Positions 28,470 through 36,826 of a stretch of DNA of 64,000 nt are shown here, one piece after another (position 1 is the stretch's first letter; every line of letters begins with the position of its first letter). Where the stretch lies: the NCBI GenBank assembly GCA_018829205.1, contig JAHJUE010000031.1, positions 1 through 64,000 on the forward strand, in the 5' to 3' direction. The position numbers were made by a program, and so were the translations under genes. The notes below the pieces were generated by a model, which saw only the letters and a program-made list of their open reading frames with translations, searched no databases and was not told the DNA's origin. This stretch comes from Bacteroidota bacterium. GTDB taxonomy: Bacteria; Bacteroidota; Ignavibacteria; Ignavibacteriales; Melioribacteraceae.

Positions 28470-28658
28470 ATGAATAAAAATGAAATACCGCCAAATAAAA
28501 TTATTTGTAACTGGTGCGGAATACCGGCAATTATAATTTGGGTTCACGGTCACGGTCAATGTTCTAACTGCGGAATAAATATTGACGAGTGCTGTAAAGG
28601 GGAATCATGCGGTCCAAAAATATCAGATCAAAAACCGGAAAATAATTTGCCACAATAG
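28470..28658 (+). CDS. Small Cys-rich, probably zinc-binding protein
   Basis: A 62-aa protein. Cys pairs in IICNWCG and GQCSNCG form a two-knuckle zinc-ribbon pattern, with a His-containing link (WVHGHG). Two to three more Cys follow in DECCKGESCG. Such small proteins are common in Bacteroidota and easy to miss. It is read divergently from the TerB-like gene, 97 bp away. Function unknown. Confidence 0.75.
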   Translation: MNKNEIPPNKIICNWCGIPAIIIWVHGHGQCSNCGINIDECCKGESCGPKISDQKPENNLPQ

Positions 28659-28751
28659 ACAATTTAAATGTCTCAAAAAATGTTCTATTCTTTTTTTGAT
28701 ACATCATTCATTTATTAAACCCCACTAAAGTAGTATAAAGCCATTATAAAG

Positions 28752-28767
28752 TGGCATACACTTTGCA
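28752..28767 (+). promoter_or_regulatory. Sigma-54 promoter (-24/-12)
   Basis: TGGCATACACTTTGCA matches the sigma-54 consensus TGGCAYRNNNNTTGCW at every fixed position, with the required 10 nt between GG and GC. It would start transcription near 28778, about 45 nt before the gene at 28824. The partial inverted repeat GCCA/TGGC just upstream overlaps it. Confidence 0.75.
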
Positions 28768-28823
28768 CTAATTATATGTGCAAAAAGTATTTTAACGAAA
28801 TTTAGAAAGGGTTTATACCAAAT

Positions 28824-29261
28824 ATGGAACTAGTCCCTATTATTACGCAAATTCTGGGTATTGTTGCGGCTGTTTTTATTATTGTTCTTATTGTTTCTTT
28901 TATTGCTTCAAAATTAAGGAAAAAAGATCATGAAGTAATAAAACAAACAGACAATTACAAGAATCAGCAATCATTTAATGCCGGCATAAATACACGCGTT
29001 GATAAAAGTCAATATTATGGTGGAACCTATTATAACAACAACCTCAGTTATGCGAAAGAAATTAAGGTTGTTAAAAGATCAGGGATATCAAAAAGTCAAA
29101 GCCCCAAAAAATATACACAGGAACATGCATATTCAAACGCCCGTTTTACCGTTTTAAATAATATCTCGACTAATGTGAATCCAACAATTGAAACCGATGA
29201 ATATGGATTTAAAGTTTATTCAAACAAAGAAATAACCAGGTCGGTTTATCTGCAAAATTAA
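28824..29261 (+). CDS. Single-pass membrane protein of unknown function, sigma-54 controlled
   Basis: A 145-aa protein with one N-terminal membrane helix (about residues 8-30, VAAVFIIVLIVSFIA) followed by a Lys-rich stop-transfer region and a hydrophilic, Asn/Tyr/Ser-rich tail facing the cytosol. No enzyme motif seen. AGAAAGGG lies about 13 nt before the ATG. The near-perfect sigma-54 promoter 57 bp upstream is its most telling feature. No family recognised. Confidence 0.7.
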   Translation: MELVPIITQILGIVAAVFIIVLIVSFIASKLRKKDHEVIKQTDNYKNQQSFNAGINTRVDKSQYYGGTYYNNNLSYAKEIKVVKRSGISKSQSPKKYTQEHAYSNARFTVLNNISTNVNPTIETDEYGFKVYSNKEITRSVYLQN

Positions 29262-29563
29262 ATTGTTTTTCCTCAATTCAACTTTTAAATTTCTGTAATT
29301 ATATATAATTAATACCTCTACACATTAAGCTTTATTTTATTTCTTAGCAATTCAAAATGTAAACGCGTTTTCCGACGCTTTCCCGCTTTATTAAACCTAT
29401 TTGAATAATTAATTTGTTTATCAAAAGCGTAGGTATAATTACCTACAAAACATTCTATTTTTATTTCAACTTAATAGAAAGAAGTGGTAATTGTACTGAT
29501 TCGCAATAAAGGTTTTGCATTTATATTCCTTTTGAATTTTAGAATAGTCCGGGGAAATATATT
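29262..29563. other. 302-bp gap with a small hairpin
   Basis: No gene seen. A perfect inverted repeat GTAGGTA-TAAT-TACCTAC lies at 29429-29446, roughly 120 bp before the next gene. It could be an operator. The rest is plain A+T-rich DNA. Confidence 0.5.
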
Positions 29564-30100
29564 ATGCATTCTTGTTCAAACAGTTGTAATCTTGCCGCGT
29601 TTAGTCTCGGGTATTCCATAAATACTCTGAAGGACAGAATAGATAGTAATTCAGATAATATAATTGCCGCAAAAATTTTTGACGAGTATGAAAACCAATT
29701 AAAAATATACAAGGAATGTTATTACGAACTTTTTGAAGAGGATATAGATTTTCCAATAGAATATATTTCGAAATCAGAAATCACCGATTTTTTTACCACT
29801 CTTTTTGAAATTACCGAAGAAAGAATTTCTAAACATTATGATAAAAATTTGATTGTTTATTATTACGCAGGCGGATTAATATATTTATCTGACAGTACAA
29901 ACGTAGTTTTTGAGCGGAATAAATTTAAAATTATATTTTATCAAATTCTTAGCGAACTTGGCTGCAATATATCATGGAATGAATTGGAATCAGTTACGTC
30001 AAAACTTTTCTGCAGCGAATATACATTAAGGAAGCTAGGGAAAAATCAATTGCTTGAAATTGTATTTCCTCGTGACGAAAAAAACAAGTATAATCCATAA
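29564..30100 (+). CDS. Hypothetical protein, 178 aa
   Basis: A cytosolic-type acidic protein. The N-terminus MHSCSNSCNLAAFSLGYS has two Cys three residues apart, with a hydrophobic stretch after. The rest is mainly helical, rich in Glu, Tyr and Ile, with Cys scattered at about residues 49, 138 and 151. ATG start, no clear Shine-Dalgarno site. No family recognised. Confidence 0.6.
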   Translation: MHSCSNSCNLAAFSLGYSINTLKDRIDSNSDNIIAAKIFDEYENQLKIYKECYYELFEEDIDFPIEYISKSEITDFFTTLFEITEERISKHYDKNLIVYYYAGGLIYLSDSTNVVFERNKFKIIFYQILSELGCNISWNELESVTSKLFCSEYTLRKLGKNQLLEIVFPRDEKNKYNP

Positions 30101-30237
30101 ATTGATATTCATATAAATTAATTTAAACCTATTATATCTCACAATTATCATTCTTACCAGCAGTAATCCAAAATTAGCATTTTGCAATTATATATTTTAT
30201 AATTGTTTTCGCTTAGATAAACAATTGGGTAATTAAA

Positions 30238-30927
30238 ATGAACAATGAAAAAATAAATTCCAATGAAGCTGAATTTCATTCTCACGAAGACCTTTGGAGA
30301 ATATTTAAAGTAATGTCGGAATTTGTCGAAGGTTTTGAAACAATGTCGAAAATTCAGCCGAGCGTTGTAATCTTCGGATCGGCGCGTTCAAAACCTGAAG
30401 ATAAATATTATAAATTAACAGAACAGGTTGCGTTTCAATTAGTAAAAAGAGGATTCGGAATTACAACAGGAGGTGGACCCGGAATTATGGAAGCCGCAAA
30501 TAAAGGAGCTAAAGAATCTGGAGGAAGTTCTGCCGGATTAAATATTGAGCTTCCTTTTGAACAAAGGCCCAATCCATATATTGACGGCGATAAAATGCTG
30601 AACTTCAGATATTTTTTTGTAAGAAAAGTTATGATGGTTAAATACGCGCAGGGATATATATTAATGCCGGGGGGATTTGGAACAATTGACGAATGTTTCG
30701 AAGTTCTTACATTAATTCAGACAGGGAAGACAGAAAAATTTCCTGTTGTGCTGATGGGAAAGGAACATTGGAGTGGTCTGCTGCAATGGATTGAAGAAAA
30801 ATTATTGAATAACGGTTACATTGGTATAGATGATATGAAACTGTTTACGATTACGGATGATCCGGAAGAAGCAGCTAAAATAATTTTTGATTTTCACGAA
30901 GGTAAAAAATTTACACCGAATTTCTAA
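30238..30927 (+). CDS. LOG-family (TIGR00730) nucleotide phosphoribohydrolase-like protein
   Basis: A 229-aa Rossmann-like protein. It has the family fingerprint GGGPGIMEAANKGA and the catalytic PGGFGTIDECFE (PGGxGTxxE), plus an opening strand VVIFGSARSKPEDKYY. LOG proteins cleave nucleoside 5'-monophosphates, releasing the base (cytokinin-activating in plants, nucleotide salvage in bacteria). Its stop overlaps the convergent TPR gene by 4 bp. Confidence 0.92.
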   Translation: MNNEKINSNEAEFHSHEDLWRIFKVMSEFVEGFETMSKIQPSVVIFGSARSKPEDKYYKLTEQVAFQLVKRGFGITTGGGPGIMEAANKGAKESGGSSAGLNIELPFEQRPNPYIDGDKMLNFRYFFVRKVMMVKYAQGYILMPGGFGTIDECFEVLTLIQTGKTEKFPVVLMGKEHWSGLLQWIEEKLLNNGYIGIDDMKLFTITDDPEEAAKIIFDFHEGKKFTPNF

Positions 30928-31463
30928 TCTTGATCTTCTGTTGTTTGTTCTGCCGGCGGTGTGTATCCTAGTTTTTCAGCTTGCTGCATATCAAGATGTG
31001 CTTCTGTTAATAATCCCAATTCTTTTTTTGCGTATCCTCTTTGATAATAAGCATACGCATTGCGGGAATCTAAAGAAATTGTTTTTGAAAAATCAACTAT
31101 AGCGCCTTCATAATCACCTATACTAATTTTTAATTTCCCTCTCATATAATATCTTTCTTCTTTCTCGGGTCTAATTTTAATGGCTTTGTCAATAAATTGA
31201 ATTGCACCTTCAATATCTCCTCGGTAAAGACGCTCATATCCTTTGCTTACTAATTCTTCGTCAGACTCAAGCAATGTTGAATAAGGTTTTGAATCAAGCA
31301 GAATTTTATTCATTTTTTTTCTTCTTTTTCTAATTATAATAAGTGAAAATAAAATAACCAGTATAAAGAATATTATTAATATTATAGTAATATCTCTTGT
31401 TTCAAAATCATTTAAGATTGGAATAACAAAAACGGGAAAAAATAATTTAAGAATAAGTAGCAC
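30924..31463 (-). CDS. Membrane-anchored TPR protein
   Basis: A 179-aa protein beginning with GTG. It has two hydrophobic segments in the first 45 residues; the second (about 25-45) is followed by a basic RKRRKK stop. Three TPR units follow (about 70-172: EELVSKGYERLYRGDIEGA, ERYYMRGKLKISIGDYEGA, AYAYYQRGYAKKELGLLTEA). A scaffold or assembly role is usual for such proteins; the partner is unknown. Confidence 0.8.
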   Translation of the reverse strand: MLLILKLFFPVFVIPILNDFETRDITIILIIFFILVILFSLIIIRKRRKKMNKILLDSKPYSTLLESDEELVSKGYERLYRGDIEGAIQFIDKAIKIRPEKEERYYMRGKLKISIGDYEGAIVDFSKTISLDSRNAYAYYQRGYAKKELGLLTEAHLDMQQAEKLGYTPPAEQTTEDQD

Positions 31464-31487
31464 CGGTTTAGCCTAATATTAATAAAT

Positions 31488-31527
31488 AAGCCTGTTTTGA
31501 TATTTTAAAAAATGACAAAACAGGCTT
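31488..31527 (-). terminator. Terminator of the Rossmann-protein gene
   Basis: Twelve-bp arms AAGCCTGTTTTG and CAAAACAGGCTT enclose 16 nt. They lie 59 bp after the stop of the minus-strand gene that begins at 33283. The trailing side is T-rich in the direction of transcription. Confidence 0.6.
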
Positions 31528-31585
31528 TGAATAGATAATGGCAAATATATATTAAATAAATAAAAGATTAAACATCTTTATTTTA

Positions 31586-33283
31586 TTAAGCTTTCATTCG
31601 TTCGCCGCGTTCTTCTTTTATAAACAGCCAGCCTACAACCTTGCCGATATCAATTGAATCAAAGTTGTTCCAATATTTTCTGTTTCTAACGTGCATTGAA
31701 CTTGTATCATTTGATGGAATTATTTCCACTTCATGCATTAATGCTTTAATACGGTTTATCCATGCAGTCATGTTAGCTTCGCGAAGATCAACCCAGCCGT
31801 CTTTTGCCCATAGATTTATATTCTCATCATTTAAATCAAGTTCGTATTTACCTCTGAATGGAGGTATTTTCATCTCGTTGCCTCTTAACAGCTGTTTGCC
31901 GTCGGGAAGCAATATTGGAATGCCAATTGAAACTATTTCTGATCGTAATTGAGCGTTTTCTTTAATTAAATTAAAGGTTTTATCTGACAGTTCTTTTGCA
32001 GAGCTGGCAACAATATTTTTAAAACTGCCGGCGACTTTTTTCAATAAATAAATTTCATTTAATAATTTAGATAATCTAGGAGGTCCCAATAATTCAAACG
32101 CAACGCTGTCCTTACCATATTTTTCTTCAAGTTCTTCCAATTTTTCTATTGCCGTATGCTGCATAAATCCGGCACGGTAGGTAGGTTCTAAAGTTGCATT
32201 GTCAAGTGCGTTTATAATATCGTGACCGGTGTTTCCGCCTTTTATTTCGTAAATGGCGTCAACAGCAATTTCCTCTGGAGTAACATATTCCATTTGGCCT
32301 TGAGCCGTAATTGCTTCGAACTCGCCGCGTGAGAAAGTTCCGTTTTCCCCTGTATCAATAAACACAGATGTAAGTTTGCCTTTTGATACGAATTCATTTT
32401 CTAATTTCAGGTTTAATTTGCCAACTAGATTAACAGCATCGTCAATATCAACTTCAACAAGTTCAATTGCTTTGCCCCGTTTTTTAATTTCTCCGAATTC
32501 TATTTTTTTCCAGGCTATTGCCGCCGTTGGTTTTATTTCTTTTGTAATTGGTCCGTCCGGCGTTCTTCCCATTAAGAATAATAAGAGAGTATGCGCGCCT
32601 GCAACCGATGATTTACTTAACAATACGCGGGAAGGTTTTTCCTCGCTGTGTGTGTAAGGTATATTTAACCCCATTCCCCCTGTTCCGCTGGTTCCGATTT
32701 TTACATACGCCTGTGTTTCAAACTTATTCATAGAAGCGTATAAAATTTGGATATGTCTTATTAATTGCGGAATATAAAGCGTGCACATCAGTTTTTCCAT
32801 TTCTTCCATCATCGTTTCCGCGGTTGGATTACCTTCCATAATTGTTTTTATTCTATGGTAGGTTGTATAAATATCCTGATATGCAATTCCGGTTGCCGAA
32901 TTAATACTGTCAATAATAATATCCGGTTTATGTTTTTCAAGAAGCTGATAAATTGAAGAACTGGCTAAAACTTCGCCGGTCATTTCTTCCATTGTGTCTT
33001 TCATTAAAATTTTTCTTTTTTCAGGATCGGTAAGAAGTTCCAATCTGTTTTCATCCTTAAAATCATTTCGTACAAAAATATTTCCCCACCACCCAATAAA
33101 AAAATCATCGGGCATATCTGGAAATTCAATTTTTAACTGCTGAATGTGTTCTTCAACTTCTGATTTGTTTAAAGATGTTACAATTATTTGTCTGGGATTT
33201 TCTTTAACTAATTTTCTTGTAACAGCGTTTCCAACCAAACCCCAGCCGCCTAAAACCAATACTTTTTTGTTCTTAATATCCAT
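31586..33283 (-). CDS. Large NAD(P)-binding Rossmann-fold protein of unknown substrate
   Basis: A 565-aa protein opening with VLVLGGWGLVGNAVTRKLV, a GxxGxxG dinucleotide loop of the short-chain dehydrogenase/epimerase type, then DIIIDSINSATGIAYQD. A second conserved block is YVKIGTSGTGGMGLNIPYTHSEE. The rest is not a standard dehydrogenase; it is about twice the usual length, with helical C-terminal regions. AGGAAAC before the ATG supports the start. It stands alone, divergent from the EIIA gene. A myo-inositol-phosphate-synthase-like or saccharopine-reductase-like enzyme was considered but not supported by specific motifs. Confidence 0.75.
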   Translation of the reverse strand: MDIKNKKVLVLGGWGLVGNAVTRKLVKENPRQIIVTSLNKSEVEEHIQQLKIEFPDMPDDFFIGWWGNIFVRNDFKDENRLELLTDPEKRKILMKDTMEEMTGEVLASSSIYQLLEKHKPDIIIDSINSATGIAYQDIYTTYHRIKTIMEGNPTAETMMEEMEKLMCTLYIPQLIRHIQILYASMNKFETQAYVKIGTSGTGGMGLNIPYTHSEEKPSRVLLSKSSVAGAHTLLLFLMGRTPDGPITKEIKPTAAIAWKKIEFGEIKKRGKAIELVEVDIDDAVNLVGKLNLKLENEFVSKGKLTSVFIDTGENGTFSRGEFEAITAQGQMEYVTPEEIAVDAIYEIKGGNTGHDIINALDNATLEPTYRAGFMQHTAIEKLEELEEKYGKDSVAFELLGPPRLSKLLNEIYLLKKVAGSFKNIVASSAKELSDKTFNLIKENAQLRSEIVSIGIPILLPDGKQLLRGNEMKIPPFRGKYELDLNDENINLWAKDGWVDLREANMTAWINRIKALMHEVEIIPSNDTSSMHVRNRKYWNNFDSIDIGKVVGWLFIKEERGERMKA

Positions 33284-33470
33284 TGTTTCCTCGGTATTAT
33301 TAAATTTTCAAGAAATACTTAATAAAATTAACCTGTAAGTCTGATTTAGGCAAGGAAATTCATAAAGTGCAAGAATTTATTTAACTAAATAATGACTAAC
33401 TTTAATTGATAATCATGATATGCTTTCTTAAATTGCTCACTGTTTAAAATAATAAAAGACATTAAATTTT

Positions 33471-33935
33471 ATGAAAATTTCAGATTTTTTAAGCGGCGGT
33501 AAAATAATAGCTGAGTTAAAAGGAAACACAAAAGAAGATATAATTAATGAACTTATTAATCTTTATGCTGATGATGAAAAAATTGTAGATATTGAAAAAG
33601 TAAGAAAAGCAGTTGTTGATAGAGAAAAAATTATGTCAACCGGAGTAGGTAAAGGATTTGCTATTCCGCATGCGAAAACTAATGATGTAAATGATATAAT
33701 TGCCGCTTTCGGGAAATTAAAAGAACCTGTTAATTTCGATTCCTTAGATAAAGAACCTGTTAACCTTGTAATGCTTTTGGTTGCAAAGGAAAATCAAGTT
33801 GGAATTCATATAAAATTGTTAAGCAGAATATCGAGAATGATAAACAATGAAGATTTCCGCGAAGCATTAATAAATGCGGAAACCGAATCTGAAATTTTAT
33901 CCGTTTTTGAAGAAGAAGAAAAAAAATATATTTAA
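33471..33935 (+). CDS. PTS EIIA type-2 domain protein (PtsN/fructose-like)
   Basis: A 154-aa single EIIA domain. The phospho-accepting His is residue 67 in GFAIPHAKT, with the usual GVGKGFAIPHAK context. The later VGIHIKLLSRISRMI segment also matches. With no IIB or IIC gene beside it, a regulatory PtsN-type role is more likely than sugar uptake. It lies 31 bp upstream of hisS, so co-transcription is plausible. Confidence 0.88.
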   Translation: MKISDFLSGGKIIAELKGNTKEDIINELINLYADDEKIVDIEKVRKAVVDREKIMSTGVGKGFAIPHAKTNDVNDIIAAFGKLKEPVNFDSLDKEPVNLVMLLVAKENQVGIHIKLLSRISRMINNEDFREALINAETESEILSVFEEEEKKYI

Positions 33936-33966
33936 TTCACTTTCTCCCAATTAACACTCCCGGATT

Positions 33967-35226
33967 ATGATTAAGGCAATTACTGGAACTAAAGATATTT
34001 TACCGATAGATATTCCTAAATGGAAATACCTTGAAAGTATTGTTGAAAGTACAATGAAGACTTTCAATTATAAAGAAATACGCACTCCAATTTTTGAGGA
34101 AACAGCTTTATTCTCAAGAGGAATCGGCGAAAGCACTGATATTGTTAGTAAAGAAATGTACAGCTTTGTTGACAGAAGCGGCACAAGCGTTACGTTAAAA
34201 CCGGAAATGACCGCTTCAACGGTCCGCGCGTTTATGGAACACTCACTTGGTAAACAGCAGGGACTTAATAAATTATATTATGTATCTCCCATGTTCAGAC
34301 AGGAAAGACCTCAAGCAGGAAGATACCGTCAGTTTCATCAATTCGGAGCAGAGGCTTTAGGAAGCCACGAACCTTTAATTGACGCCGAAATGATTATTCT
34401 AGCACATAGGATTATTAGTCGGCTAGGACTAAATAATATTGAGATTAAAATTAATTCCTTAGGCATTCCTGAATCAAGAGAAAAATATAAAATAATTCTT
34501 AAAGAATTTATAAAACCTCATTTTGAAAAATTGACAGAAGACAGCCGTAAAAGATTTGATACGAATATTTTGAGAATTTTTGACAGCAAAGCTGATAACG
34601 ATCAGCAAATAATGAAAGATGCCCCATTGCTTATTGATCACCTTGACGAAGAAAGTCTAAAACATTTTGAAACCGTAAAACAGATTCTTGATAAAGCAAA
34701 AATTAAATATGATGTCGACCCAAAACTTGTACGCGGACTCGATTATTATACACATACTACTTTTGAAATATTAAGCAGCAGCGTTGGAGCGCAAAGCGCA
34801 CTTTGCGGCGGAGGAAGATATAATCTGCTTGCCGAGCAGCTTGGCGGTAATCCAACTCCTGCAATTGGTTTTGCCGCGGGAATAGAAAGAATTCTTCTTG
34901 CCTGCGAAAATGAAAAAAGCCTTAATTTGCCTGAAGATAATATTGATTTATATATTGTACGAATGGATAAAGAACTTACTGCCGAAGCTTATGAACTTTC
35001 CGTTATTTTTAGAAATGAAAATATTAACGTTGAGCTTGATTATCTTTCGCGAAGCGTTAAAGCCCAGATGAGAGAGGCGAATAAATTAAACGCTAAATTT
35101 GTTCTGCTGATTGGCGGCGATGAGTACGCACAGAAAAAACTTGTACTTAAAAATATGGAAACAAGCGAACAAATTTTCTTTGATATTAATGATTTAATTT
35201 CTATTAAAGAAAAAATTATTAACTAA
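33967..35226 (+). CDS. hisS: Histidyl-tRNA synthetase
   Basis: A 419-aa class II tRNA synthetase. Motif 1 region: ETALFSRGIGESTDIVSKEMY. Motif 2: FRQERPQAGRYRQFHQFGAEALG. The histidine-specific LVRGLDYYTHTTFEI and motif 3 (GFAAGIERILLA) follow, then the anticodon-binding domain (about 325-419). Length matches the family. No unusual features. Confidence 0.97.
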   Translation: MIKAITGTKDILPIDIPKWKYLESIVESTMKTFNYKEIRTPIFEETALFSRGIGESTDIVSKEMYSFVDRSGTSVTLKPEMTASTVRAFMEHSLGKQQGLNKLYYVSPMFRQERPQAGRYRQFHQFGAEALGSHEPLIDAEMIILAHRIISRLGLNNIEIKINSLGIPESREKYKIILKEFIKPHFEKLTEDSRKRFDTNILRIFDSKADNDQQIMKDAPLLIDHLDEESLKHFETVKQILDKAKIKYDVDPKLVRGLDYYTHTTFEILSSSVGAQSALCGGGRYNLLAEQLGGNPTPAIGFAAGIERILLACENEKSLNLPEDNIDLYIVRMDKELTAEAYELSVIFRNENINVELDYLSRSVKAQMREANKLNAKFVLLIGGDEYAQKKLVLKNMETSEQIFFDINDLISIKEKIIN

Positions 35227-35267
35227 TAGTTATATTCTTAATCTGCATCTTATTATTTTTTAGCGTT

Positions 35268-35290
35268 GATAATGATAATGATAATGATAA
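35268..35290. repeat. Short tandem GATAAT repeat
   Basis: GATAAT occurs three times in a row and then partly a fourth, in the spacer between hisS and the next gene. This is a simple repeat that could vary in length. Confidence 0.7.
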
Positions 35291-35320
35291 GGATTAAGAT
35301 AATGATAGAGATTTTTAATT

Positions 35321-35830
35321 ATGCCTTTAAAAAATCCCAAATCTATTCCCAAAATACCCAAAACCCGAAAGAAAAAAGCTCTTTCGGCAATTGATTTGAT
35401 TCCCCAACCGAAACCGGATAAAATTGAATATGTATGCAAAACATATTTTAAGTATGAGATGCCGACTAAAAAACAATATTGCGTGATTGCAGTTGAGACT
35501 GTTACCGCGTTCGCTAATTTTGCTTATGAAATTTCTATTGAATGGTTAAGAGATAAACGGGAGATAAATATATTATTGGCGGGATTAAAAGCTAAAACGA
35601 ATATGGTGCCTATGGTTCAGCCCGCCAAAAAAGAAATTTTCTTTGAAGACCTGGTTGGCGAATACATTATAAATATTATAAAACAGGACGGCGCAATAAA
35701 TACAGGCGTCTTTAAATTCAATATCTTCAATAAAGAAATCAAACTTATAAAAAATTTCAAACCTAAAAAGAAAAACAACAGATTCTTCTGCGAGTTTAAA
35801 GTTGAAGAAGAAGAATTTAATTTTAACTAA
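35321..35830 (+). CDS. Hypothetical protein with basic N-terminus, 169 aa
   Basis: The first 35 residues are Lys/Pro-rich and look disordered (KSIPKIPKTRKKK). The rest is mixed alpha/beta, with a strand-rich end (FKFNIFNKEIKLIKNF, FFCEFKVEEEEFNF). There is no signal peptide or membrane helix. It lies between hisS and rlmB. No family recognised; the basic N-terminus could contact nucleic acid, which is a guess. Confidence 0.65.
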   Translation: MPLKNPKSIPKIPKTRKKKALSAIDLIPQPKPDKIEYVCKTYFKYEMPTKKQYCVIAVETVTAFANFAYEISIEWLRDKREINILLAGLKAKTNMVPMVQPAKKEIFFEDLVGEYIINIIKQDGAINTGVFKFNIFNKEIKLIKNFKPKKKNNRFFCEFKVEEEEFNFN

Positions 35831-35889
35831 TATATAAATCAATAGCGGATAAATAAACGCAGACATTCCGCCGGGTTAAATAAAATTAT

Positions 35890-36618
35890 ATGCAAAAAAT
35901 TTTCGGCAGAAAACCTGTGCTTGAAGCTCTTAAATCGGGCGAAGAAATTGAACAAATATATATTGCTCATGATCTGCGCGGCGAAGTAGTAAATCAAATA
36001 TTCGCAGCGGCCAAAAAAAGAAAAATTAAAGTTTCTCAAGTTTCTTCGGCAAAATTCAGAGAACTGGAAGATAATAAAAACTCACAGGGTATAATTGCTC
36101 TAATAAGCGGTGTTAAATATTACTCTCTTCAGGAAATTATAGATCAATCAAAAAATAATGAATTCCCGTTTTTGCTTATTCTTGATTCGATACAGGATCC
36201 TCACAACCTAGGCGCAATTATGAGATCAGCTGAATGCGCTGGAGTTGACGGAGTTATATTAACTACACACGAAAGCGCTTCAATTAATGAAACTGTTCAA
36301 AAAACTTCCGCCGGTGCTGTTTCGCATTTAAAAATTTGTAAAATTATTAATCTTGTTCAGACTATTAAGGAATTAAAGGCCAGCGGTTTTTGGATTGCAG
36401 GTTCATATTTGGGAAATTCAAAAAAATATAATGAAATTGATTATAAACTCCCCTTAGCTTTAATAATGGGAAATGAGGAAAAGGGGATAAGAGAACTTAC
36501 CGCAAAAAACTGCGACTTTTTGATTGAAATTCCGATGAAAGGAAAAATTCAATCTTTAAATGTTTCTGTCGCGACTGGAATTTTACTTTTTGAGATTTCT
36601 AGAAATCGAAACACCTAA
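35890..36618 (+). CDS. rlmB: 23S rRNA (guanosine-2'-O-)-methyltransferase RlmB family (SpoU type)
   Basis: A 242-aa SPOUT enzyme. An N-terminal L30e-like substrate domain (1-75; FGRKPVLEAL) precedes the trefoil-knot methylase. Motif 1 is DPHNLGAIMRSAECAG, motif 2 is IMGNEEKGI, and motif 3 is IPMKGKIQSLNVSVATGILLFE, with the catalytic Arg and the SAM knot. It modifies a ribose 2'-OH in 23S rRNA; the exact position is by homology only. Confidence 0.92.
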   Translation: MQKIFGRKPVLEALKSGEEIEQIYIAHDLRGEVVNQIFAAAKKRKIKVSQVSSAKFRELEDNKNSQGIIALISGVKYYSLQEIIDQSKNNEFPFLLILDSIQDPHNLGAIMRSAECAGVDGVILTTHESASINETVQKTSAGAVSHLKICKIINLVQTIKELKASGFWIAGSYLGNSKKYNEIDYKLPLALIMGNEEKGIRELTAKNCDFLIEIPMKGKIQSLNVSVATGILLFEISRNRNT

Positions 36619-36723
36619 ATTTTTACTTACTATTTGCATTTCCCTATATTTTCCCGTTTTTTGAACTTTTTTGAGATTAAGACTGTTAATTTGTAAAGTT
36701 GACAAAAAAATATAGATTTAATC

Positions 36724-36752
36724 TTGACAAAAATTTCCAGATTGATTAGGTT
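36724..36752 (+). promoter_or_regulatory. Putative sigma-70-type promoter of the suf operon
   Basis: TTGACA (36724-36729), a 17-nt spacer and TAGGTT (36747-36752) lie 75 bp before sufB. A second TTGACAAAAA lies 25 bp upstream at 36699, making a direct repeat that may bind a regulator such as the Rrf2 protein of this operon. Confidence 0.5.
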
Positions 36753-36826
36753 TACTAGTGAAATTTGAAAAGAATGAAAATTACTGCTTTTTGATATAAA
36801 AGCATTAATGTAAAAAAGGAGAAAAC

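Noticed and set aside
35268-35290. GATAAT tandem as CRISPR start
   Set aside because: Units of 6 nt without spacers; a simple tandem repeat only.
36699-36727. Second promoter from the first TTGACA before sufB
   Set aside because: No fitting -10 at 16-18 nt; kept only as a repeat.
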